Program-made: the position numbers and the translations under genes
In this document: positions 46,041 to 56,236 of the stretch, piece after piece
Layout: each line of letters starts with the position of its first letter
Position numbering within the stretch: position 1 is the stretch's first letter
Origin: Hexactinellida sp. DTS-2022
Taxonomy: Eukaryota; Porifera; Hexactinellida
Length of the DNA: 64,000 nt
Reading direction: 5' to 3'
NCBI GenBank assembly: GCA_028753945.1
Contig: JAPNXP010000016.1
Span: 806,001-870,000, forward strand
Notes under the pieces: generated by a model
Database searches by the model: none
What the model was told of the DNA's origin: nothing
The model's input: the letters and a program-made list of their open reading frames with translations, nothing else

Positions 46041-46230
46041 TAGCTTGATACGCCCTCGTATAGAATACTATAGCATCATGGTAGGAGCTACAATAAATTT
46101 GATCTCTGTTCAAGCCAGTGTAAGGTGTATTTCTCCACTTTCGATAAATTCCCAAAGTGGGTGGCAGGACATATCTGACTGCATTGGCGTAGCACGCGGT
46201 TTTTTGTGCCACTTGTGTCACAAGTGGCCT
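46041..46230 (+). pseudogene. Possible LINE reverse-transcriptase scrap
   Basis: The reading IRPRIEYYSIMVGA resembles the conserved IRP.IEYCS..W segment that follows the reverse transcriptase of Jockey/CR1-type LINEs. Too short to assign a clade. Confidence 0.4.
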
Positions 46231-46415
46231 ATTGATAGGAACACAAATGCTACACATTGAAATGAGTTAGTTAGAATATCATACTATCGTTATAAACTTG
46301 AAAACCTAGTGTTTTCAGGTCGTGTTATGTCAATATTAAAGAGGTATATGTATCCTTGTCATCAGCCACTTGTGGCACAAATTTCGGATTTGCAAATACT
46401 TTTGGACGGGTAAGA
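46200..46415. mobile_element. Tc1-type MITE fragment
   Basis: CCACTTGTGTCACAAGTGGC and GCAAATACTTTTGGACGG match the interior and end of the Tc1-type MITE family. Rearranged and decayed. Confidence 0.5.
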
Positions 46416-46429
46416 AATATTGGATAGCT

Positions 46430-46555
46430 GGAATTTGTCCTAAAAAGGTTCCGGAATTTGTCCTAACTTGGCAATTGGAATTTGTCCTAAATGTGAAAAC
46501 TGGAATTTGTCCTAAATGTTAAAACTGGAATTTGTCCTAAATGTCAAATTGCAAT
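46430..46555 (+). repeat. GGAATTTGTCCTAAAT array at the MULE-RING 3' side
   Basis: Five or so units of TGGAATTTGTCCTAAATGT with spacer drift. The same array, in the same orientation, stands at 50560-50660 in front of the FLYWCH fragment. It is most simply read as terminal repeats of one MULE family. Confidence 0.75.
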
Positions 46556-47342
46556 GTAAATAACGATTGAAATTTATTGATTATTAGCAAAGAAACAGTA
46601 ATAAAGTGAAATTTAAGAGAGCAAATAAAACAAATACATTGAAAGAATGATTATTTGTTTGGATTATAATTTAGAAGTAAATATTTTGAAATATCTACTG
46701 GAAAACTTTCAAAATACCTTTACTTTTGCCCTACAAATCGGACATATTACTTTCATGTCAATTATGCGTTCTGCACATGCCTGACAAAAGCCTCCGTGTA
46801 CACAGTCTTCATGTAGGAGTGCAAAGTTCTCTTCTCTTCCTAACAAGCATATATGGCATATATTCCCTTCTTGATTTGTATGTGCAGATATACTTTCAGA
46901 ATTACTCGTATCTTCATCTTCTGCAATTTCTGATTGGAGATTTGCGCGCCCTATTGTGGTTGCGATACCACTTATATATTCCATTTTATTTATAGAACAG
47001 TTAATAAATTTTTGTTTGTATTTATTCCTGCTAATACGTTTAGCTTTGGTGGCGCAATTAGGTCCTCTCGTTGTTTCCAAATCTTGAATTAATCTCTGTA
47101 ACTCGGTGTCATTGTCAGATATTATGTTATCTAAGAATGCTATAAACTTCCAGAAATTAGGATGAGGCGTTTAAATAATCGATTTTAAAGTTTTATGATA
47201 CGATTCTGCTCCGTTATTAGTTGCACCTTGATAAATAAACACTGATATATGCACGTATGCAATTAACCATGTACGATGGAAATACTTCCGAAACTTTGAA
47301 ATCAACTCTCTTTCAGCTTCATTTATACCAATTGATGGTATC

Positions 47343-47916
47343 CAGGGAATGAAAGGTTCATGAACGAACTTATTGAACTTGAACTGAACGAACTGAACGC
47401 ACGGCTTTTAAGGGATTCACGGTGAACCAACTGAACGAACGCCAACGGTTTCCGAACGTCAATTGAACGAATTGAACGAACTGAATTGAACGAATTGAAC
47501 GGATTGAACGAACTGTAAAGAACGAACTAAACTGAATAAAAAGATCAAATATTAATATAGAACCATTAAATATAATAGGTGACTGCAAAAGTGCCAATTC
47601 CGGACATCCCTAGTGGACTCATGTCTCTTAGCTTAGATTCTAGCTTCTTAACCTGAACTTCAATAACAGCTTGGAGGATCGAACAGTCTATCATAAACGG
47701 AATAGTTCGACCCACTCACTGTACACTGAACGAACTGAAGTAATTGAACGAACTTAATTGAACGGATTGAACGAACGCGTGTTAGCCCGTGAACGAACTG
47801 AACGAACGCTGGTGGAGCTGAAGTTAGGAGGTGAACTTGAACGAACTGAACGTGCGTCAATTTAAAATGAACTGAATTGCGTCAATTCTGTCCGTTCGTG
47901 AACCTTTCATTCCCTG
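47343..47916. mobile_element. hAT-type MITE with GAACGAACTGAAC array
   Basis: Ends CAGGGAATGAAAGGTTCA and its inverse, flanked by a perfect 8-bp duplication ATGGTATC. The interior is a degenerate array of TGAACGAACTGAACG units, responsible for long Val/Arg/Ser/Ile-rich frames. It is inserted in the MULE-RING gene between its core and its third acid. A fragment is at 16185-16366. Confidence 0.93.
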
Positions 47917-48394
47917 ATGGTATCTCTAAAGAATAATTAACAGATGCAATTTCCTCTTCTGGAAGGAAAGGCAAAGCCATTATTTTGCGGATCCACATTG
48001 AAAAGTCATGATTTCGCATGTACAATTTAAATAGACCAAGCTTCTGGACATTTTCATAAATTGCTTTAGTAAAATGAAACCAACATCCAATTATGGTTAT
48101 TGAAGGAAAAACTGCTGTCATTGCATTCCTTGGTGCTTGCTCAAAATCTCCCATTGCGAATGTTGGATTTAATTCAGGTAACAATCGCCGAATAGTTAGC
48201 AATACAGCCGTGTAAAGTCTTTCAGTTTTTCTAGTCATCAAAACATGCAACGCCGGAAGAGAATGACCTCTAACATTAATAAAAATTGTAAATAGCTGGA
48301 AAAATAGTCTCGGAACAACTTTGAATGTTGCATCAAACTGAATAGTTGATGAATTACTTAGATTATTCATCATCGTACTTGATCCCCAAATAAC

Positions 48395-48569
48395 CAGGGT
48401 TTCATACAGAGGGGGGGGAACCTGGGATTTCCCCCCCCAAGGTTCAGTTTCCCCCCCAAGAATTTGAGAAAATTGTATTATTACCCCCAACCCCTTCACA
48501 TTTCCTCGCTTCGTTTATGCACCAATAGATTTCTCCCCCCCCAAGCCAAAAATCCTGTATAAACCCCTG
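48395..48569. mobile_element. hAT MITE with 5-bp duplication
   Basis: Ends CAGGGTTTCATACAG and CTGTATAAACCCCTG, flanked by ATAAC on both sides. Removing it restores VAVIWGSS in the MULE gene. G/C runs next to the ends and 5-bp target choice match the hAT element at 38751, its likely source of transposase. Confidence 0.88.
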
Positions 48570-48721
48570 ATAACTGCTACTCCATCCATAGTAATTATAG
48601 TTTGCAAATGATTTGTGAAACTAAGTTATCCTTGCAAGAGGGAATCGAATTCTAAAGCAGAGGAGGGCATCTTGGGTTGCAAAATCCTTCTCCTCTTGAA
48701 TAAAGTGATAAAGGGTGGGGC

Positions 48722-49798
48722 ATGGCCTACTTAATATACGGCTATATATGTCGCCGAGAAGGCCATAAAACAAAGAGGCCAGTTTCTAATTTTCAAAATG
48801 GAGAATTGATCTTTATTCGAATAATTAGCAATGATAGAGCTGAAACGTGTATTATAACTATATAGGAATGTGGTATCCAGGTATACATAGCACCCTCCAG
48901 AATTGTGATATGTCATCATCTGATGACGTTATGGTTATTTTGGTTGCGAATTATCTTGTTTTTCTAGCATACTTTTAACATAGTTAAACACGTTATTAAT
49001 GTTCAAAATTGGAACATGGTTATACCCAGAAGTAGTAGAATAAAATATATCGAAATTATAAATGGAATGTTGACACATTCCTCGGTTGCCATGGAAAATG
49101 TATATTTCCTAAAATGTGCCATAACCCAAAAACTATGAATGTTATGTAAACTAGACTGGTACTGATCTGTCCGGAATAGGTAACTTCCTATTCATCGATA
49201 ATACATTTTATATGCCTAACTTCAATAGTTTTTGAGATAATGATATAATTAACACTTAATTCATTATTAGGTAATGACTCACTATCTCAAAAATTATTGA
49301 AGTTAGGCATATAAAATGTATTATCGATGAATAGGAAGTTACCTATTCCGGACAGATTTGTACCAGCCTAGTTTACATAACATTCATTGTTTTGAGTTAT
49401 GGCACATTTTAGGAAATATACATCTTCCATGGCAACCGAGGAATGTGTCAACATTTCATTTATAATTTCGATATATTTTATTCTACTACTTCTGGGTATA
49501 ACCATGTTCCAATTTTGAACATTAATAACGTGTTTAACTATGTTAAAAGTATGCTAGAAAAACAAGATAATTGAAACCAAAATAACCATAACGTCATCAG
49601 TTGATGACATATCACAATTCTGGAGGGTGCTATGTATACCTGGATACCACATTCCTATATAGTTATAATACACGTTTCAGCTCTATAATTGCCAATTATT
49701 CGAATAAAGATCAATTCTCCATTTTGAAAATTAGAAACTGGCCTCTTTGTTTTATGGCCTTCTCGGCGACATATATAGCCGTATATTAAGTAGGCCAT
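48722..49798. mobile_element. P-type foldback element, near-perfect 1.08-kb palindrome
   Basis: Arms of about 510-530 bp (48722 to about 49235 and about 49285-49798) are almost identical inverse copies; the same 62-codon frame appears on each strand. Ends CATGGCCTACTTAATATACG and inverse. The flanks read GGGTGGGGC on both sides, an 8-9 bp duplication. The interior is homologous to the element at 16842. No coding. The high arm identity suggests recent insertion or arm homogenisation. It lies in the upstream part of the MULE-RING gene. Confidence 0.92.
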
Positions 49799-49799
49799 G

Positions 49800-50060
49800 G
49801 GTGGGGCTATGGGAATTGTAGGGAGGGCTAGGTCTCAAAATATTCCAAATGTTAATCCAAAGTTAAGTTACATTATCACAAGAGTTAAGAAACATCTCTG
49901 GATCACAAATTTTGCATCAGGTAGGCGCAATACTAATGGCATCAAACAAACTCGATTCTAAGTTAATTCGGAAATATACTAATAACTAACTTTAAAATAT
50001 TTGCGCAAAATCCCCCCCCCCCCTAAATTGAACTTTCAGACTCAATATACGTACGTATAT
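49800..50060. other. Possible upstream part of the MULE-RING element
   Basis: Sequence continuing the MULE-RING region beyond the foldback insertion; no clear coding. A C run lies at about 50014-50023. Confidence 0.4.
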
Positions 50061-50065
50061 TACAG

Positions 50066-50220
50066 TACAACTGCGTTTTTTTCGGGCTGATCTTGGTGTA
50101 AATTTTGCACCAATAATTTTGTAGTTACATCCCTATTCGGGTCGGCCTCGTTCGCTTCAGTGTTGAGTTATACTAAGGCCGCGCTGAGTTATACATTGGT
50201 CTCAACCTTAAAAAGTCCTA
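50066..50220. mobile_element. Decayed hAT-type MITE, relative of 31215
   Basis: GATCTTGGTGTAAATTTTGC, GGGTCGGCC and TTGGTCTCAACCTTAAAAA match the 195-bp MITE in inverse order, but the terminal CAGGG is lost. Confidence 0.6.
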
Positions 50221-50304
50221 CTTTAGAAGATCGTTAGTCATAATACGGTTATTACAGTCCTTACAAAGCCTTTTCAACACAATCATATTTGGTTAATATA
50301 AATT

Positions 50305-50480
50305 CCGGTGTAAGCGCGCTTTGGGGACCTCAGCGTTTAGGGACCCTGTCCCTAAAGCCCTAACGTTTTAGGTACCCCGTCCCCATATCGCTAATGTTTT
50401 AAAGCTCAGGGGGCCCTAAACGCTAACGATTTAGAGACGGGGGCCCTTAAACGCTGGGGACCCCATAACGCACTTACACC
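50305..50480. mobile_element. GC-rich MITE with ~45-bp inverted ends
   Basis: Left CCGGTGTAAGCGCGC, right GCACTTACACCG, with AATT on both sides (possible 4-bp duplication). The interior repeats CCCTAAACGCTAACG-type units in both orientations. Superfamily unknown. Confidence 0.7.
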
Positions 50481-50559
50481 GAATTAGGCGAACGAACGCA
50501 TTGTGATGGTCACCTGGCTGGTATTCGCACTAACGAGGTTCTACTGAATATTTCGGGAA

Positions 50560-51185
50560 ACCTGAATTTGTGCTAAATAAAATCGGAATTTGTCCTAAAT
50601 ATTTAAATTGGATTCTGTCCTAAATATAATAGGAATTTGTCTAAATATCAAAATTGGAATCTAACTAATATGGGTGCATATTCATACGTCGTATGAAATC
50701 AGTATATATTGTAGTTTTAGATATATTCCCTCAATTCCTTTCGCATTTTAGTTCCTCATGGAATATTCTATAATTGAAGGCAAGAAATTGAATTCAACGA
50801 ATTACGAATGTCGAGGTTTTCGGTATGTAAAGTCCGGAGAATACGGCAATTCCATTTACACCAAGTGTGCATTATTTCGAAGCAACTCTTGTGCTTGCAC
50901 TGGCAAAATTGACAAACAGACAAATCTTCTTGAATTAAACGCCCAACATAACCACGATGCTGCGATGCACAGATCTGAAAAGATTATCGTTAGCAATACT
51001 ATTAAAAGGAAAGCTGAAGTATCATCAGCTAATCTCCGAGAAGTATTTAATGATACCTGCCGAGGACTAAATGAAGCGTCTTCAGTTACTTTTTAAATCT
51101 TTAGAGAGCAGTATGTGGCTACAAGCCTGTATCAATTCTTGTAAAATCAAACTAATTTAAAGAGTTTTAATTAATGCTTATTTTG
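50560..51185 (+). pseudogene. FLYWCH N-terminus of a MULE (second copy, opposite strand)
   Basis: After a GGAATTTGTCCTAAAT array (50560-50660), a frame at 50758-51096 reads MEYSIIEGKK..GFRYVKSG..YTKCALF..CACTGKI..LNAQHNHD, a FLYWCH zinc finger (Cys, Cys, His, His). It runs into REVFNDTCRGLNEASSVTF; one base out of frame it continues KSLESSMWLQACI, as in MULE proteins between finger and core. The rest of the gene is missing after about 51180. FLYWCH fingers bind the ends of such elements. The shared array suggests the same family as the MULE-RING gene and so shows what its missing start looked like. Confidence 0.75.
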
Positions 51186-51206
51186 TTCTAGATACAGACT
51201 ATTACA

Positions 51207-51351
51207 TCCATTGCCGGCACCACGTATTATGAGGTGTGGGTGTAGTGGGTCCACTGTATAGTCTAGTGGGTGTCACTGTCCAAAAACCGCTTCATTTCCT
51301 TGAGGCAGTGGGTGTCCGAACACCCAGGATACCCCGATGGCGCCGGCCCTG
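51207..51351. mobile_element. hAT-type MITE, GC-rich
   Basis: Left CATTGCCGGCACCACG, right CGATGGCGCCGGCCCTG. The ends are inverse with mismatches; the target duplication is unclear. Confidence 0.6.
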
Positions 51352-51359
51352 CAGTCATC

Positions 51360-51500
51360 GAACTCCAACCTTTTTCTACAGTGGACCCCCTTTAGAAAAT
51401 AACAAACATGTGTGGTCCCCCTCCCATTGCCTCTAATACAAATATACCCACTACTTCCATCCGTGGACCCAATTTGAGAACCGCTACCCTATCAGATGTT
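51360..51500. mobile_element. hAT-type MITE fragment
   Basis: It holds TACAGTGGACCCCC and ends CGTGGACCCAATTTGAGAAC then CGCT, the inverse of a common hAT MITE end (CAGCGGTTCTCAAATTGGG). Confidence 0.55.
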
Positions 51501-51557
51501 TGTTAAGTAAAGAGTTCCTTCGGCGAATTATATTGCATATCAAGTTACACTCCTGAA

Positions 51558-52000
51558 ACGAGTGTTATCTTAGCAGCGTATTCTTCGGCGGATTCGCAGA
51601 CCTCACGTTTATGCTAATAACTAAAAAAGTTTACGGTGTACGTGAAAAATTATCACATCAGCGGAAAGATGAAAGTTGTGACAACCCATTATAATCCCAA
51701 ATGTCAAAATTCCTTAAGATGACTTAGCAATTATCGCTCAAATATAGACGTCGGTTTTTCCGTAATAACTCAAAGATTATTCATTATATCAAATTTTCCT
51801 TTTAATCACATGTCTATCTCACCTATGACAACCTGTCATGTAAATTTCAAAACAAAATATTCATTTTTGAAAAAAATATTATGAACAGAAATTTCACTAA
51901 ATCGGCTTACAATGATGATTTGCATACATATCCAATATCCATAACGTAGAATATGTTGTCAACTCTAATACATAATATTTTGATAATAATTTATTATGTC
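51558..52000. repeat. Left inverted arm of the composite
   Basis: Pairs with 59569-61164. At about 51925 it still has the uninterrupted form of the site where the right arm carries a hAT element (GTATGCAAAT next to GTAAGCCGATTT, read on the minus strand). Confidence 0.8.
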
Positions 52001-52418
52001 CTTTGTATATAATTCAATGATTTCTCACAATAAATATACACTGCCTTTCTTCTACTTGATTTTCTTCAAATGTATTTTCATTTTTTTCAAACACACATTT
52101 TCACTTTTTGCTCAAACATCTTTTTGACTTTACAGCAAATTTCTCATCTCCATTTTCTGCTCTCTTCTTTATTCCTCCAAGTCGATTCTTCCAAATCAAG
52201 TGAGTTTATTTATTTAATTTGCCTTAGATACTTTAAATTTATAAATAATACCAGGGCATGCCATGGTCGGACCGATATTTTTACCACTACATTTTGTAGG
52301 ATCAGATCTAAAATTTAATTTACAATATCGTGGCCCTCAAGGTTTGGATGCCCAAGGCCGGCGGGGGGAAATACCTCCGGCCTAGAATACTAACATAATT
52401 ATATAATATTACTCTATG

Positions 52419-52586
52419 CAGTCGATACCAACGGAGAATAAAAATTTGTTCGCTTTACCCGGAGTTCGTATTAACCGGAGTAATACCCATTCAATCGCCA
52501 TTGTAGGGACCTGCTTATGTGGAAATGTTCGTCTTATCCGGAAATTCGTAGTAATTAACCGTATTCGTATTAACGAGGTTCTACTG
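52419..52586. mobile_element. Possible pogo-type MITE
   Basis: Begins CAGTCGATACCAACGGAG and ends TTAACGAGGTTCTACTG next to TA. Related ends at 35451 and 50540. Terminal inversion is weak. Confidence 0.45.
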
Positions 52587-52636
52587 TAGTAGTGTAAATG
52601 TATTGATTAATAATAATTATTATTATTTCATCTAGT

Positions 52637-55600
52637 AATGACTTCAATAGAGCAATTCGTCGAAGCTCTCCAGAAACTCAGCTATGAAAGCTTTGATAGC
52701 GTAAGAGATGCTATGAACAAAGGAGACAAACAAGCCAAAATCTGTCTGGGGAAAATTGTCAATTATTCTTTTTGGAAAAAACAAGGCTACTAAGCGCGAT
52801 TCTCTCAGCTCCAAATGGAGATTGAATAGAAGAAACTTTCAGCATCTCGTAAAGCAAATGATCAGTACGCGTAAGTCTATCATTCTCATTGATGTATCCC
52901 AATTGGCAGTAGAGCATATCAGTACTCAGTTAATATCTGCTAGCCCATATCCTGACACCGTAGAGCTCAGTAAGATGAGTTTGAAGGAGTTAGATTTCAG
53001 TTTTCCTAGTTTACAGCGAGAAGTAACGAATAACAGTTTGCTAGCTTTATTGGCATCTGGTTGCGATGACTGCCAACTTTACGGTCTGATGTCTAAGATA
53101 GCTTCTTCTCCTCCCCAAACAGGGAGGACTGATAGCCATTTTTGGTCATTCGTAAACTGTAATAATAGTATATGGTTAGATGCAATGAAATCTTTCTGCT
53201 TAGAGTGTCCGCTTGTTATTGGTGAGTTCATGCTAGTCGATGACAAACTCCACAACCAGTCGAAAAAGTTTAGTTGCTGTCTAATGGAGTCAATGCAATG
53301 GATTCGACTAATCAGGAGAAATTGTAACTTAGTGGAAGCATGGATTTCTGTTGAAAACATTAGTTGTAGGATATTAGAGCTATTCGGGAATTAATATATA
53401 GCTATCACAGTCCAACAACTAGATATATTCACTAGCTTTATTCTAGCCTGTCGAGAAAGTTCAGATACTTCAAGCTCATTTCATGAATCTTTGTCTCTAA
53501 AATTGCATCATACCTCTTCTTCTTCTGATAAACAAGTCCCGATATTGTCATCAACCGATGACCCACAACCTGAAATTGATATTACCTCCAATATCCCTGA
53601 GTCCAAATTGCTAGTGCCATCAGTAGATGACAGTACTCTGGGTAATGAAGTCATAGTTGAACAATCCGTGTTTAGTGAGGAAATCTGTGGTGAATTTTTA
53701 ATAAGTGGAATGGAATGGAAAAGTATTACACTAATTCATGGAGAGTCTGTAGTATTTTCTATAGATTGGACCAATTTATTTGTTCAAAAATCTAGGGAAA
53801 TTTTGTATGTGTTCTTTCTTTTCAATACAAAATGGTTAATAAACTTAGTAGAAAACAAAATAGCTGTTTTTTTATAGCTAAAGCAGCGTGTAAGTTTCAA
53901 GATGGTTTTGAATTTACATTTGTAATAAAGAATTAGCCGTTGCAGTGTAAAATTGGTGATAATATTATTGTGGTGTATGTTGCTTATGGAACCTTATCTG
54001 AACACCATTTCGATAATACAACTGTGCACTCACGAAATTTATCACATTCGCATAGCTGCATAGGCTAGAAGTAGCCAGAGGGATAGCAGATAAATCTGTA
54101 AATGCTTATTTCTATGATCAATTTGATTCAGTGGAGAACACAAACTTAGCACTTAATTATTGTAACCTAAATAAGGTTAGAAGTTCTGCAGTCCTGCGAA
54201 AAGCTAAAATCTAAATTTTTTTTACAGAGGTATTCTAATGATAAGTTAACTGGACTGAGTTAATTAGCTTACAACAGTATTATAGAAATAGTGTTATTGG
54301 TCTTCATGTTAGAGGTTAAATACAGTCACTAAGTCATAATCCTTTTATTGTACATATGTACACTGAAGATCAAATCAAAATATTGAAATTGTTTAAAGAT
54401 ACAAGAAATGTTCTTCACTTAGATGCCACAGGATCAATTGTTAGGAAAATAGAACCCTCACTAAAGGAAATATTCTATTACGCTCTTACTGTAAGACATC
54501 CTACTTACTCCACTAGTCCAATTCCACTAGCAGAAATGATTAGTTCAGGACACACCAGTGCTGAAATAAGTAATTTTTTGCACAAATGGTCCCTTGATGC
54601 AAAGAAAATACTGGGCGATCTAAACATTTCACAAGTTTAAATAGATTTCAGCTGGGTTTTGATTCACAGTCCTTGTAGTATTTTTCTCAAGTGTGATATA
54701 TACACTTATCTCCATAAGTGTTGGAACATGGTAGATGTAAATTCTGCAGTTAATGAAACGGACTTTAAAGTATTCTTCACTTATGTTCGGCTCATTTAAT
54801 ACACAGCATAGGATTTCAATCATTTCATATAAATAAAAAATTTGAACTACAAAAAGATGTGAGAAAACTGTTTTTACATATTGTATCGGATTTATTGTGC
54901 GCGCTGTTGAAATGACAAGTATCAATAATTTATTCCAATCCTTATGCATTGTATTTCTGAGTAGTACTTTAAGTGCAAAGGTAAAGACACATACTCATTT
55001 GCTAGAAACATACATTAGTAATGAATCCGTAAACTCCTAAGATTAATGATTATTTGGTGGAACAACAAATGGACGATAATAATATTGCTAGTGATAACAA
55101 GGATAGTACAGAGGAAAATCCCCTTTAGGCAAACATGTTGTAAATATTGCAAAAAATTGCAAATCTTGGATCAACAATAACCCAGAAAAAATGCAGATCC
55201 AAACCCTTGTTATAATCCTGAGCTTATAGAATACTTGTTAACATTATACCGACCTATATTACCTTTGTGGAGTGGAATAATTGTAGGACCTATTAGTGTA
55301 GCGGATAAGAACAAGACTAGCATCTCTAGCAACGCTATTGTGGAGAATTGGATGCGTATTGTTAAGTTAAACATTTTGGAATCCAAAACCAATTTGAGGC
55401 CTTTGATACAATTGCTATATCCTGGTATTATAGTAAGTAGGTTATCAGCGTTTCAATCTTCCTTTGACCCGAGAACGAATAAGGTATTTAAAGGTCATAA
55501 AAGAGTAAGAAATAGTTTGGAAGAAGAAAGTGTTGAAGAATGGTCACGAAAAAAGAAAGTGTATTGCGGTTATTTCCAACCTAAATCATATGAATTTCAA

Positions 55601-55735
55601 ACATTTAAGAAGGAAAAAGTTGAGAATAAAAACAAAATATGTAAAATTAAGCGTAAATTTGTCCCACGAAAATGTAAAAAGTATCTAGTTTACGTACGCA
55701 AACTGCATCTAAGGTTATGCGAGTGGCCTCTATAA
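52637..55735 (+). pseudogene. NOF/MULE-like DDE transposase, degenerate
   Basis: The ATG at 52637 opens MTSIEQFVEALQKLSYESFD; the frame shifts near 52750 and a 212-codon frame (to 53394) follows with no domain I know. A Ser/Asp/Glu-rich stretch is at 53491-53730. The catalytic part starts with VLHLDATGSIVRK (near 54411), then YYALTVRHP and ISSGHTSAEISNFLHKW. After a TAA it gives IDFSWVLIHS (near 54641). The end is EYLLTLYRPILPLWSGII and SISSNAIVENWMRIVK (near 55220-55370), whose Glu fits the third acid. I infer a DDE enzyme of the MULE/NOF kind from the order Asp-Asp-Glu; the family assignment is by memory of such proteins in animals. Several stops and shifts make it inactive. Its tail is cut by the MULE at 56039. 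Confidence 0.6.
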
Positions 55736-56236
55736 TTACAGATGAGGAAATAGTTGAGATGGGGCTAATACGATATGTACTACCAAGCTTTCGTCCCCCA
55801 CATACAGACTGGCAGATTTCTATTTGTAAAAGAGTAAGTTTCACTTTCGCGAGGAGTTACCGTACTCCTATAATGAAGTATGAGTTGCAATAAATATTTC
55901 GCACAAAATATGTGTATAAGCAGGGTAATTATCGATATGTACAAGACTGGGTTAACAAAACAGGAATGAGGAAGAGTGGGGGAAATGGTCTACAGATCTT
56001 GAACTTTTTGCAACTGCTTTGTTATATAATATGGTAAACGGACACTTCGTCGACGGACATTTCGTCGAGGGACATTTCGTCGAAGGGACATTTCGTCGAC
56101 GGATTATTTAGAATATGAATTTAACTATAAGCATTTAATCAATGATCAAGTAAGTAATAATAGAAAAAGCAAATAATTACTGAAATGAATAAATGAGCAT
56201 AGTAACAACGGAAAAGCAATTATTGAAACAAAATAA

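Larger units (their letters stand above)
46709..48718 (-). pseudogene. MULE transposase with C-terminal RING finger
   Basis: Read from the right: LQPKMPSSALEFDSLLQ (near 48650), TMDGVAVIWGSS, then QFDATFKVVP (first catalytic Asp), FAMGDFEQA (second Asp), GCWFHFTKAIYENVQKLGL, the SLEIPS/IGINEAEREL join, TNNGAESYHKTLKS (third acid) and HPNFWKF. This is the Mutator-like transposase core. The same frame runs into a RING finger at about 46850-46712: CHIC, a CVHGGFC..CAERI segment and CPICR, a C3HC4 pattern like MDM2/IAP-type ubiquitin ligases. There is a TAA at about 47167, just before the HPNFWKF segment, and a stop near 48613. Three insertions interrupt it (47343, 48395, 48722). The frame is restored when the first two and one duplication each are ignored. 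The FLYWCH N-terminus is absent here. Confidence 0.85.

Noticed and set aside
47370-47860. Minus-strand frames with RSIRSIQFVQFVQ repeats
   Set aside because: They arise from the TGAACGAACTGAACG array of a MITE.
48731-49789. Two identical 62-codon frames on opposite strands
   Set aside because: They are the same piece of the two arms of a palindromic element, not a duplicated gene.
48722-49798. Assigning the palindrome to the MULE superfamily from a 9-bp flank match
   Set aside because: The ninth base is shared with the end, and the terminal sequence and the 8-bp duplications of related copies (16842, 38272) fit the P superfamily better.
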